The notes below the pieces were generated by a model. It saw nothing but the letters and a program-made list of their open reading frames with translations. It had not been told where the DNA came from and searched no databases. Both the position numbers and the translations under genes were made by a program. Below, in pieces: positions 45,279 through 56,366 of a DNA stretch of 64,000 nt. Positions within the stretch are counted from its first letter, which is position 1. Each line of letters begins with the position of its first letter. This DNA is from Physella acuta (taxonomy: Eukaryota > Mollusca > Gastropoda > Physidae): NCBI RefSeq assembly GCF_028476545.1, contig NW_026731977.1, forward strand, positions 62,001 to 126,000, read 5' to 3'.

Positions 45279-46195
45279 CGAGTGGCTTCAGAAGACCAGA
45301 GTCACCCAGTGCAGTTTTTCAGTCTAGTTTAGCACTGATATCAGCACAAGTTGTGGGGGGGGGGGGGGACAAGGGAAGGAAGTGAGGGGGGGGGGGGGAC
45401 GACAAGTGGGTATAAGAAGTGAGGGGTGGGGCAAGTAGTGGTAGGAAGAAAGTGGGGGGAGAGTGGTGGAGAGTGGTGGAGACTCTAATTACTTTAGATA
45501 AAACAAACCTAATGCAACACGCTCTTTACTTAAAGAAGTGTTTTTAGCTTGGTGTGGAAAATTTGACGCATTTCAAAATTTTTGCTCCTTGATGTAGCTA
45601 AGTAGGAAGACGAAATCTTGTAAAGGTAGAATTATTTTGTGAGATACGTTTTAGGTCTCTTTAATTATGAACGTCACTATGTAAATTGTGTATTCGGTCG
45701 TCTGTAAATTATGAAGGTCAATATGTATAGTTTCTGTTACGTTTCTGTTAGGTCTTTTGTAAATTATGAAGGTAAACATGTGAAGTGTGTATTGTGTCGT
45801 GTGTAAATTAAGAAGAAGGTCAACACGTGAAGTGTGTATTCGGTCCGCTACTGGAGAAGACAGACTCCGTCACTGCCGAGAGACACCGCTACCAAATACC
45901 TGTACCTGGATGCCGAGATAATTGGAAATCCCCGATATAGAAACTAATAAAATACCGTCGGGCAAGCGATGTTGCCGGGGTCGGCAATAATAATCCCAAT
46001 TATATAATCAATGCCGCCTAATTCCAACAGAGAGACCAAATTGTGCAAGGTAACTGGGGGTGGGGGGGGGGGGGGTGGGAATGTACTAAATGTTAACTGA
46101 TTTATCTCCCTTGTCTAGATGTACTCAGTGGCAAATCAAAAGCTTTGGATTGTGTTTGGTTTTCTCGTCCAGTGGTTTGTTTGGTTGGTGGGTAA
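45279..46195. other. Unique DNA with poly(G) runs
   Basis: G-runs lie near 45355-45368, 45387-45398 and 46060-46074. 45840-46050 is more GC-rich, but no convincing exon was found. Confidence 0.5.
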
Positions 46196-46199
46196 TTCA

Positions 46200-46915
46200 G
46201 TAGTTTCTTTGTCTTGTCTGTCTGTGGGATGTCTTTGTGTAGTCTGTTTGCGTGATGTGTGTCTGTTTCTGTGATTTTTGTGTATTGACTGTCTGTTTAT
46301 CTGTCTGTGTGATGTCTGTCTGTTTCTGTTATATTTGTGAGTTGTTTGTCTGTCTGTCTGTATGATGTCTGTCTGTGTGATGTCTGTTTCTGTAAAATCT
46401 GTCGCTGTGATGTCTTTGTGATGTTTGTCTTTGTCTGTCTGTGTGATATATGTCTGTGTGATGCATGTCTGTGTGATGTTTGTCTGTGTGATGTCTGTAT
46501 ATATGACGTCTGTATGTGTGGTGTCTGTGTGAAGTCTGTGTGATGTCTGTGTGATGTCTGTGTGAAGTCTGTGTGATGTCTGTCTGTGTGATGTTTGTCT
46601 GTGTGATGTCTGTCTGAGTGATGTCTGTGTGATGTCTGTGTGATGTCTGTGTGATGTCTGTCTGTGTGAAGTCTGTGTGATGTTTGTCTGTGTGATGTCT
46701 GTCTGAGTGATGTCTGTGTGATGCCTGTGTGATGTCTGTTTTATGCCTGTGTGAAGTCTGTGTGATTTCTGTCTGTGTGAAGTCTGTGTGATTTCTGTCT
46801 GTGTGATGTCTATCTGTGTGATGTCTGTCTGTGTGATGTCTGTCTGTGTGATGTCTCTCTGTGTGATGTCTGTCTGTGTGATGTCTATGTGAAGTCTGTC
46901 GCTGTAATTTCTGTC
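46200..46915. repeat. Irregular TGTCTGTGTGA repeat
   Basis: TGTCTGTGTGATG with skipped TGTC units, roughly 40-50 copies of 10-14 bp. A 68-codon frame at its left end is a repeat translation. Confidence 0.9.
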
Positions 46916-47272
46916 TGTAAGCTTATCTTAAAGGGACTTTTCTAGCTGAGTCTATACCGTTTAACACGTACGGCTAGTTTCTCTATTTACAACCGCTAAT
47001 GATTATTCCTGTGTCAATAACTAGCCACATAATGTATGTACATAATGTAGTGTTGAACTCTGGATCACCTCGATGTTATGATGTAGATCGATCAATTTCT
47101 TTCTTAAACTCCTTAATGATAGGTATGATTTTCTTTGAAACTTGATTTTATTCTATACTTGATGCTGTGAAATATAATTTTTTTTACACTTGATCTTATG
47201 AAGAATAAGTTGGTTTTGTATTTTATGCTGTGAAATATAATTTTTATTCTAAACTTGATCTTGTGTCCCGAC
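46916..47272. other. Unique DNA, no gene seen
   Basis: A diverged motif (GTGAAATATAATTTTT with ACTTGAT) occurs about three times near 47130-47265. Confidence 0.5.
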
Positions 47273-47274
47273 CC

Positions 47275-48790
47275 CAATATTTAACTGACCCCATCATTTA
47301 ACTGACCCCATCATTTAACTGACCCCATTGTTTAACTGACCCCAATGTTTAACTGACCCCAATGTTTAACTGACCCCATCATTTAACTGACCCCATCATT
47401 TAACTGACCCCATCATTTAACTGACCCCATTGTTTAACTGACCCCAATGTTTAACTGACCCCATCATTTAACTGACCCCATCATTTAACTGACCCCATCA
47501 TTTAACTGACCCCATTGTTTAACTGACCCAAATGTTTAACTGACCCCATCATTTAACTGACCCCATTGTTTAACTGACCCAAATGTTTAACTGACCCCAT
47601 CATTTAACTGACCCCATTGTTTAACTGACCCAAATGTTTAACTGACCCCATCATTTAACTGACCCCATTGTTTAACTGACCCAAATGTTTAACTGACCCA
47701 AATGTTTAACTGACCCAAATGTTTAACTGACCCCATCATTTAACTGACCCCATTGTTTAACTGACCCAAATGTTTAACTGACCCCAATGTTTAACTGACC
47801 CGAATGTTTAACTGACCCCATCATTTAACTGACCCCATTGTTTAACTGACCCAAATGTTTAACTGACCCCAATGTTTAACTGACCCGAATGTTTAACTGA
47901 CCCCATCATTTAACTGACCCCATTGTTTAACTGACCCCAATGTTTAACTGACCCCAATGTTTAACTGACCCCAATGTTTAACTGACCCCATCATTTAACT
48001 GACCCAAATGTTGAACTGACCCAAATGTTTAACTGACCCCATCATTTAACTGACCCCAATGTTTAACTGACCCCAATGTTTAACTGACCCCATCATTTAA
48101 CTGACCCCATTGTTTAACTGACCCAAATGTTTAACTGACCCCAATGTTTAACTGACCCGAATGTTTAACTGACCCCAATGTTTAACTGACCCCAATGTTT
48201 AACTGACCCCAGCATTTAACTGACCCCAATGTTTAACTGACCCCATCATTTAACTGACCCCAATGTTTAACTGACCCCATCATTTAACTGACCCCATCAT
48301 TTAACTGACCCCAATATTTAACTGACCCCAATGTTAAACGGACCCCAATGTTTAACCGACCCCATCATTTAACTGACCCCAATGTTTAACTGACCCCAAT
48401 GTTTAACTGACCCCATCATTTAACTGACCCCATCATTTAACTGACCCCATCATTTAACTGACCCCATCATTTAACTGACCCCATCATTTAACTGACCCCA
48501 ATGTTTAACTGACCCCAATGTTTAACTGACCCCATCATTTAACTGACCCCAATGTTTAACTGACCCCAATGTTTAACTGACCCCATCATTTAACTGACCC
48601 CATTGTTTAACTGACCCCAATGTTTAACTGACCCCATCATTTAACTGACCCCAATGTTTAACTGACCCCAATGTTTAACTGACCCCATCATTTAACTGAC
48701 CCCATTGTTTAACTGACCCCAATGTTTAACTGACCCCATCATTTAACTGACCCCATCATTTAACTGACCCCATCATTTAACTGACCCCAA
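47275..48790. repeat. Satellite array, 17-bp unit, about 88 copies
   Basis: TTTAACTGACCCCATCA alternates with TTTAACTGACCCCAATG, ...CCCAAATG and ...CCCATTG variants in recurring orders, which shows block-wise spread. Confidence 0.97.
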
Positions 48791-49084
48791 TGTTGACCTG
48801 ACCCCAGCATGTGATGACGTCACAAGACGATCTGGCGCCGGCCTGATGAAACTCCCGCTGACGTAAGATAAAGAAAGTCCTGTGATGACTCCTCTACCCA
48901 GAAAGTAATCAAGACTCTCCTCGGCTTGACGCCCCATATTTTATGCTGTATTATTGTGGTAGGGAACTAATGAAAGGCGGAGTCTCTGGACACCCACGCT
49001 GTTCTATGGAACTTTGCTACAACTCAGATAATGACTGCTGAGACACGCGGAGAATGGGTTTTAAGACGAAATAAAAAAAAACAC
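48791..49084. promoter_or_regulatory. GC-richer unique block with full CRE palindrome
   Basis: TGACGTCA lies at 48815-48822, just outside the 17-bp array, followed by TGACGTAAG near 48859. No exon is seen. Confidence 0.3.
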
Positions 49085-50862
49085 AGCAGATATGATACAC
49101 TGGTGTGATCATGGATTAGTTTTGTGATGTACAAGGTGAAGATATGATACACTAGTGTGATCATGGATTAGTTTTGTGATGTACAAGGTGAAGATATGAT
49201 ACACTGGTGTGATCATGGATTAGTTTTGTGATGTACAAGGTGAAGATATGATACACTGGTGTGATCATGGATTAGTTTTGTGATGTACAAGGTGAAGATA
49301 TGATACACTGGTGTGATCATGGATTAGTTTTGTGATGTACAAGGTGAAGATATGATACACTGGTGTGATCATGGATTAGTTTTGTGATGTACAAGGTGAA
49401 GATATGATACACTAGTGTGATCATGGATTAGTTTTGTGATGTACAAGGTGAAGATATGATACACTGGTGTGATCATGGATTAGTTTTGTGATGTACAAGG
49501 TGAAGATATGATACACTGGTGTGATCATGGATTAGTTTTGTGATGTACAAGGTGAAGATATGATACACTGGTGTGATCACGGATTAGTTTTGTGATGTAC
49601 AAGGTGAAGATATGATACACTGGTGTGATCATGGATTAGTTTTGTGATGTACAACGTGAAGATATGATACACTGGTGTGATCATGGATTAGTTTTGTGAT
49701 GTACAAGGTGAAGATATGATACACTAGTGTGATCATGGATTAGTTTTGTGATGTACAAGGTGAAGATATGATACACTGGTGTGATCATGGATTAGTTTTG
49801 TGATGTACAAGGTGAAGATATGATACACTGGTGTGATCATGGATTAGTTTTGTGATGTACAAGGTGAAGATATGATACACTGGTGTGATCATGGATTAGT
49901 TTTGTGATGTACAAGGTGAAGATATGATACACTGGTGTGATCATGGATTAGTTTTGTGATGTACAAGGTGAAGATATGGTACACTGGTGTGATCACGGAT
50001 TAGTTTTGTGATGTACAAGGTGAAGATATGATACACTGGTGTGATCATCGATTAGTTTTGTGATGTACAAGGTGAAGATATGATACACTGGTGTGATCGT
50101 GGATTAGTTTTGTGATGTACAAGGTGAAGATATGATACACTGGTGTGATCATGGATTAGTTTTGTGATGTACAAGGTGAAGATATGATACACTGGTGTGA
50201 TCATGGATTAGTTTTGTGATGTACAAGGTGAAGATATGATACACTGGTGTGATCATGGATTAGTTTTGTGATGTACAAGGTGAAGATATGATACACTGGT
50301 GTGATCATGGATTAGTTTTGTGATGTACAAGGTGAAGATATGATACACTGGTGTGATCATGGATTAGTTTTGTGATGTACAAGGTGAAGATATGATACAC
50401 TGGTGTGATCATGGATTAGTTTTGTGATGTACAAGGTGAAGATATGATACACTGGTGTGATCATGGATTAGTTTTGTGATGTACAAGGTGAAGATATGGT
50501 ACACTGGTGTGATCACGGATTAGTTTTGTGATGTACAAGGTGAAGATATGATACACTGGTGTGATCATCGATTAGTTTTGTGATGTACAAGGTGAAGATA
50601 TGATACACTGGTGTGATCATGGATTAGTTTTGTGATGTACAAGGTGAAGATATGATACACTGGTGTGATCATGGATTAGTTTTGTGATGTACAAGGTGAA
50701 GATATGATACACTGGTGTGATCATGGATTAGTTTTGTGATGTACAAGGTGAAGATATGATACACTAGTGTGATCATGGATTAGTTTTGTGATGTACATGG
50801 TGAAGGTATGATACACTAGTGTGATCATGGATTAGTTTTGTGATGTACAAGGTGAAGATTAT
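49085..50862. repeat. Satellite array, 52-bp unit, about 34 copies
   Basis: GATATGATACACTGGTGTGA joins TCATGGATTAGTTTTGTGAT. A marked pair of variants (GATATGGTACAC, then GATCATCGATT) recurs at 49973 and 50493, exactly 520 bp or ten units apart. Confidence 0.97.
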
Positions 50863-51259
50863 TTGGGTGTTTGTTTAGGGCTGTAGGTCAACATAATGTT
50901 TGCCTTTGTGACCCTCTTGACGTAACATCCGTGTCTAGTGGACAGGCCAATGAATGGGCAGACCAATGAATGGAAAGTTTTCAATCGTTGAAATATATCT
51001 CGGGTTCAGATGTTTCAACTGTTTGTAAAGGTTCAGATGTTTCAAATGTTTGTAAAGGTTGAAATTATTTTCTTACTTTTATACAGTATTACATTATCTT
51101 ACTTTTATACATTATCTAAAGGTTGTATTATCTTTCAAAATTTGTCTTTCAGTATTATATTATTTTACTTGTATACATTATCACACAATGTTACATCATC
51201 TTACTTTTTTATATTATCTTACAATAGTACATTATCATACTTTTAAACATTATTTCTAT

Positions 51260-51262
<3 letters not shown>
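50863..51262. other. Unique and weakly repetitive DNA
   Basis: From 51060 to 51250 TTATCTTACTTTTATACA-like motifs recur. No gene. Confidence 0.5.

Positions 51263-51345
<83 letters not shown>
51263..51345. repeat. (TA)n microsatellite, about 41 units
   Basis: Uninterrupted TA dinucleotides. Confidence 0.97.
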
Positions 51346-51348
<3 letters not shown>

Positions 51349-51491
51349 ACTGCTATTTCACTCATTTGACTCAAATCATCACGAAAGAATTGATCCATTG
51401 AAGAGTTAAATATTGTATAGAAAAACGTATTAAAATCCACTGGTTTCGCTGATATTTTCCAACAAAAAAAATCGTTTCGATAAAGCATCTT

Positions 51492-51610
51492 TTGACTTGT
51501 AACATTTGGCAGTTGTCTTCCGTTGAGGGGATGATTCTCGCCAGGTACGACGGCGTCCATTTGTCCCAGTATAAAAGATTCAAACCTTCCCCCACCTCAG
51601 CCACTTGTAA
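51492..51610 (+). pseudogene. Short fragment resembling a transposon-borne SGNH hydrolase end
   Basis: The plus-strand frame reads SSVEGMILARYDGVHLSQYK. D-G-V-H fits the DxxH block of SGNH hydrolases, and DGVHLS with this surrounding is common in esterase-like domains carried by some LINEs. Similarity fades downstream although the frame runs to 51821. It is treated as a decayed fragment, not a working gene. Confidence 0.28.
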
Positions 51611-51824
51611 TGCAATCTGTAAGAGCCAACTCCATTACACGGGACAGTTTTTGCTGCCTTCTGCTGGACACGGTGCCATTCCATTTGTGACGTCAGGCAT
51701 GTTTTTGTGGCAGGCCTTAATGCTGCAGATTTGGAAGATGTTCAACTGGGCAATAATAAAGCTAACAATCGTGCTCACGTTGGTATTATTTCCGTTAATA
51801 GTTTCGTTTTATTCATTTTGATGC

Positions 51825-53597
51825 TGTAACTACGTGAAAGTATTATTATTATAAAAACAAATGATTGAAATTTTATCAAAATAAACTGCTGTGTTAAAAC
51901 GGTTCGGTGAATAAAAGATGCGAGTTTGCCAAGTGTGTTGTGGTTGGGACGAAACTATGTGTGGTAGATTATATCACGTGGTACATTATATCACGTTCCT
52001 AATATAACAACATATCTGCTCACAGAAGAATATCTAAATCAGATTTCCTGATTTTATTTTGTTTAAATTTGATGGCGATTTTATTTATATATTTTTTTGC
52101 TTAAAATTCATGTCAAATAATTTTTCTTTAATGTCGATATAAAAAAAACCTGTTAAGTCAACCTTTTCGACAATAGATCCTAAATTATTGATACAGATAG
52201 ATCCTAAATTATTGATACCGATCATGGGACAAATGGAAACACATTCTGCCAAAATAAATAAATGAAAAAAAAAACCGTTACATTTTTTTTACTGTAGCCA
52301 CAAAAGACGTGAACACCAGACACATTAGACTGGTTTTATGATTTGTATTGTGCAATAGTAGAGCTTGAATAAAGCGATCAGTGATCGCAGGCAATCAATT
52401 TGTTGGATTATAGCCAGAGTTAATTAAATGAACACTGTAATCCACTGAAATGTACTTGATCATGAAGAATTGAAAAACTGTTTTGTTTACTTTTAGAAAC
52501 TGATTTTCTTTTACATATAGCAAAAGCTTTGTTTACTTTTAAAAACTGATTTTCTTTTTACATATAGCCAGAATATCAAATATAGCTTGCAAGTTTAGAA
52601 AACGTTGTACTGTACTGGTGTTAGTGCCTCTAAGAATGTTGGCAGCCCCCAGTATATAGAGCAAAGATCGCAACCAAAACCTCTAAAATACGAGCATGTT
52701 TAGCCAAGCGAAAAACGAACTCTAAAAACTGAAGAGCACACCACGTGACGCCGCCCAATACCTACTGTTTGATGCCGTCATACCATCAATAAAGGAGCGC
52801 GTCTAGCTGAGCACGAACAATAGATGGGGGTGAGCGAGAATCAAATCCTAGTCCAACCCATTCGGTTAACCTTGGAGGCCCCGCCGACATTGATGAGAGC
52901 TTGTGCCGAGGGCTTTCAGCGGACAAGGGCGGGGCCGGGTGTTTACATCAAGTAGCGGCTGTCCCAGAATTCCACTCTGTCGGCTGCAACTCTGCCAGAT
53001 TGTCTGCTTGAGTGAGTCCTGTTGACTGTCTGTTTCTCCTTTTGTCTGATTGTCTGCTGTAATGATTCATCTTGGCTGTTTGATGCGGTGTTTTTTTTTT
53101 TGTCTGTTTTAGCGACTGTCAGTTTACGTGTCTGTGTTGTAAAGAATAACAATATAGAAGAACAAATCATTTTTCTAGACTTGCACAGACAAACAAACAA
53201 AAATACAGAGTACTTATCATCGCTTTGTAAAGCCAGTTGAACGATGAGAAATATTTGTCTGGCCGATGTTATTTCGGTATGATGAGTATCATGTGAGAGG
53301 TTGTGTGTTTTTTGTGTGTGGCTAAAGCTGGTATCGGTTGATTTGATCTAGCCCTAGTTTGAAAAACATATCAATAACAATTAGAAATAATAGCGCTACT
53401 CTGGGAAGAATTAGAAGTTTTGTTTAATTCTGTGTCTCATATTGTTTTGTAAAATTGGTGTCGTCTCCTGTAGTGCCCAGTAGGTAGCTCGCTACACGCA
53501 ACACGTTTATTTAAGCTAACACGGGTGGATTTACATCAGACCAATATGTAAGAACATCGCTGTGCTGGGGTCCCATTGGAAAACCTAAACAGTTTTA
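51825..53597. other. Unique stretch, mostly no gene, GC-rich patch near 52.9 kb
   Basis: Small doublets lie at 52170-52220 (AGATCCTAAATTATTGATAC) and 52480-52570. 52740-52990 is GC-rich, with GGGCGGGGCC at 52927-52936, a Sp1/KLF-type site, and GTGAGT near 53010. This could be a promoter with a non-coding first exon, but nothing proves it. Confidence 0.4.
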
Positions 53598-54118
53598 TCA
53601 AGCGGTTAGTTGGCTTAGTGTGAGTGTGTTTATCTGGCGGTTAGTCGGCTTAATGTGAGTGCGTTTATCTAGCGGCTAGTTGGCTTAGTGTGAGTGCGTT
53701 TATCTAGCGGTCAGTTGGCTTAGTGTGAATGCGTTTATTCAGCGGTTGGTCGGCTTAGTGTGAGTGCGTTTATCTAGCGGTCAGTTGGCTTAGTGTGAGT
53801 GCGTTTATCTAGCGGTCAGTTGGCTTAGTGTGAATGCGTTTATTCAGCAGTTGGTCGGCTTAGTGTGAGTGCGTTTATCTAGCGGTCAGTTGGCTTAGTG
53901 TGAGTGCGTTTATCTAGCGGTCAGTTGGCTTAGCGTGAGTGCGTTTATCTAGCGGTTAGTTGGCTTAATGTGAGTGCGTTTATCTAGCGGTCAGTTGGCT
54001 TAGTGTGAATGCGTTTATTCAGCGGTTGGTCGGCTTAATGTGAGTGCGTTTATCTAGCGGTTAGTGGCTTAGTGTGAGTGCGTTTATCTAGCGGTCAGTT
54101 GGCTTAGTGTGAGTGCAG
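53598..54118. repeat. Minisatellite, 35-bp unit, about 15 copies
   Basis: AGCGGTCAGTTGGCTTAGTG joins TGAGTGCGTTTATCT. A GTTGGTCGGCTTA variant recurs. TTGGCTTAGTGTG resembles a tRNA-type A box. Confidence 0.94.
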
Positions 54119-54639
54119 CACGCCCGCGTCTCTCGTGGGATTCCCGCTAGTGTGTCTTGAACGTCAGATATTTTTTTGGCGTCTGATTGGGCTCCGTATG
54201 TTGAGAGAAGCTTGAAGTATTATTTACTCATTGATATTTGTCACACAATAAAACTTTAGTTTATATTTGAAAGAACAGCAACTCATATTCAAGCATATCT
54301 AATCATAGAAAAAAAGAAACATAATTAAGTACAAACGTAACTAAATAAGACATAAAAATAAACTTCGATATTTGTGATGAAATAAGACAGACTGTGGCGT
54401 CAAACCGTTATTACTATTTAAACTGGATAAACACAAGTACATTAGTACAAATGTTTGATTTTTCCACATTGCCCCCCTCCTCCCCCTTAAATTATTTTAT
54501 CTCTTGCACCTTGGTATAACGCCCCTGCCTGAGGTATACAATCATGTACATTTGTTTAAACATTTATAAAATTTATTTATTTGCCTTCGAAATGAAATAG
54601 GAAATATTTTATCACGGAAATTTGAAATGAAATAAGGAA
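54119..54639. other. Flank of the 35-bp array, then AT-rich DNA
   Basis: 54119-54160 contains GTGGGATTCCCGCTAG, which resembles a tRNA-type B box. The rest has no recognised feature. Confidence 0.45.
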
Positions 54640-55010
54640 AACATAATGATGGAGGTTTGTGATAAAAATCCGAGGGATATTAAATCACGCGAACCCAAAT
54701 TTTCTTCCCGCCCAGCGCTATTAATAGAGCGTGTATTAACGCTTTTAAGACCGGCAGAAAAGACCACCGGCCTCCTGGACCAAGTCATCATTACGCTAAC
54801 GCTAACCGGAAGCCGGTGGAGAAAAATGTACCGCGCGTCTGTACGGCGACTCAGTCCAGACCGGATGTCGTTGTCGGCTTGTGGTTAATGGCGTCCGTCT
54901 AAATGGTAGCGGCTTTGTGGACGTCTTCCGTCGCTACCTGAATGTGTTCACGTCAGTCTGTCTCGGCTGACGTCAGAAGTCTGCTCTCGTCTGCCGTGTC
55001 TTCAGCGGGA
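54640..55010. promoter_or_regulatory. CpG-rich island-like block with ETS and CRE motifs
   Basis: Many CpG dinucleotides against an AT-rich background. ACCGGAAGC (54805-54813) fits ETS/GABPA sites and TGACGTCA (54968-54975) is a full CRE. An 80-codon ATG frame at 54646-54888 resembles nothing I know and could be chance. A promoter role is inference. Confidence 0.35.
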
Positions 55011-55350
55011 GGTCCTCACTTTCTCTCTTTGCGGTTAATATATTTGTATTAAAATACTCCAGTACAGACAACCAAGGGTTAAAATATTTGTATAAAAATA
55101 TTCCCGGTTGAAGTGACCAAAATAGTTTGAATGAAATTCTGATTGAATAGACAACCATGGGTTAAATGTTTTTATTTAAGTACTTTTGGTACAGACTACC
55201 AAGAATTAAGATGTTTCTATTTAAGTCCTTTCTGTAAAGGCTTCAAGGTTTAAAAGTGTTCTGATTAAGTACTTTTGGTACAGGCTAAAGGGTTAAAATA
55301 TTTCTAATAAAATACTTCCGGTACAGGCCACCAAGGGTTAAAATGTCTCT
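55011..55350. repeat. Old diverged tandem repeat, about 60-bp unit, 5 copies
   Basis: Recurrent GGTACAGGC(C/T)A, CCAAGGGTTAAAAT and ATTTAAGTACTTTTGG blocks in the same order, much diverged. Confidence 0.65.
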
Positions 55351-55558
55351 ACCGGACACGCCATCGTTCTGAAAGGTCTTTCAGTTGAACTTGATTAAAA
55401 ATGTATCTCCAAGGGTTATTACTCTGGTTAAACAAAAAGACAAGTTCCTTAAGTGCATGCCGAGTCAATGTGGGCGGACGTTTTCTAGTAAGTCTGTGAC
55501 CTGTTCAAATCTAGCCAATACATTATCGACCGGTTAACTAGCAGTACAAACCCTGGGG

Positions 55559-56215
55559 ATGTGTCACTCAGGTGTGTCAGTGTGTTACTTAAGTGGAGAT
55601 GTCAGTGTGTCACTCAAGTGTGTCATTCAAGTGTGTCAGTGTGTCACTCAAGTGTGTCAGTGTGTCACTCAAGTGTGTCAGTGTATCATTCAAGTGTGTC
55701 AGTGTGTCACTGAAGTGTGTCAGTGTATCACTCAAGTGTGTCAGTGTGTCACTCAAGTGTGTCAGTGTATCACTCAAGTGTGTCAGTGTGTCACTCAAGT
55801 GTGTCAGTGTGTCACTCAAGTGTGTCAGTGTATCATTCAAGTGTGTCAGTGTGTCACTGAAGTGTGTCAGTGTATCACTCAAGTGTGTCAGTGTGTCACT
55901 CAAGTGTGTCAGTGTGTCACTGATGTGTGTCAGTGTATCACTCAAGTGTGTCAGTGTGTCACTCAAGTGTGTCAGTGTGTCACTCAAGTGTGTCAGTGTA
56001 TCATTCAAGTGTGTCAGTGTGTCACTGAAGTGTGTCAGTGTATCACTCAAGTGTGTCAGTGTGTCACTCAAGTGTGTCACTCAAGTAGTGATGTCAGTGT
56101 GTCACTGAAGTGTTGATATCAGTGTGTCACTCATTGTGTCAGTGTGTCACTCAAGTGTGTCAGTGTGTCACTCAAGTGTGTCAGTGTGTCACTCAAGTGT
56201 GTCAGTATGTAAATT
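55559..56215. repeat. Minisatellite, 21-bp unit, about 30 copies
   Basis: GTGTCACTCAAGTGTGTCA repeats, with ATCATTCAA and GTCACTGAA variants that recur as ordered blocks. As 21 is a multiple of three, CVTQVCQ, VSLKCVS and DTLTHLS frames of 150-185 codons stay open; none is supported as a gene. Confidence 0.96.
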
Positions 56216-56329
56216 GGCAAGTTGTGTCCCTACACCTAGTAACATCTGGATACTGGTCACTTACACCAGGTAACATCCCGTTTAGGTATTTTCAAAGTGA
56301 AATGCCCTTAGAATTATTTTTTCCTAGAC

Positions 56330-56366
56330 CAGTGGTTCTCAACCTGAGTTCCATCGAACCCCAGTG
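56330..56366 (+). mobile_element. Terminal fragment of a hAT-type element
   Basis: CAGTGGTTCTCAACC is the standard start of many hAT-type elements, and ATCGAACCCCAG follows, as is usual in that position. The other end is not in the window, because the giant array begins inside it. Confidence 0.5.

Noticed and set aside
47275-48790. Telomere-like array
   Set aside because: The 17-bp unit TTTAACTGACCCCATCA contains no TTAGGG or other known telomere motif.
52790-52850. tRNA-like TAGCTGAGC ... GAATCAAATCC
   Set aside because: The stems do not pair and the spacing is poor; at best an eroded SINE.
55559-56116. Cys-rich repeat protein (CVTQVCQ)
   Set aside because: A 21-bp minisatellite open in several frames.
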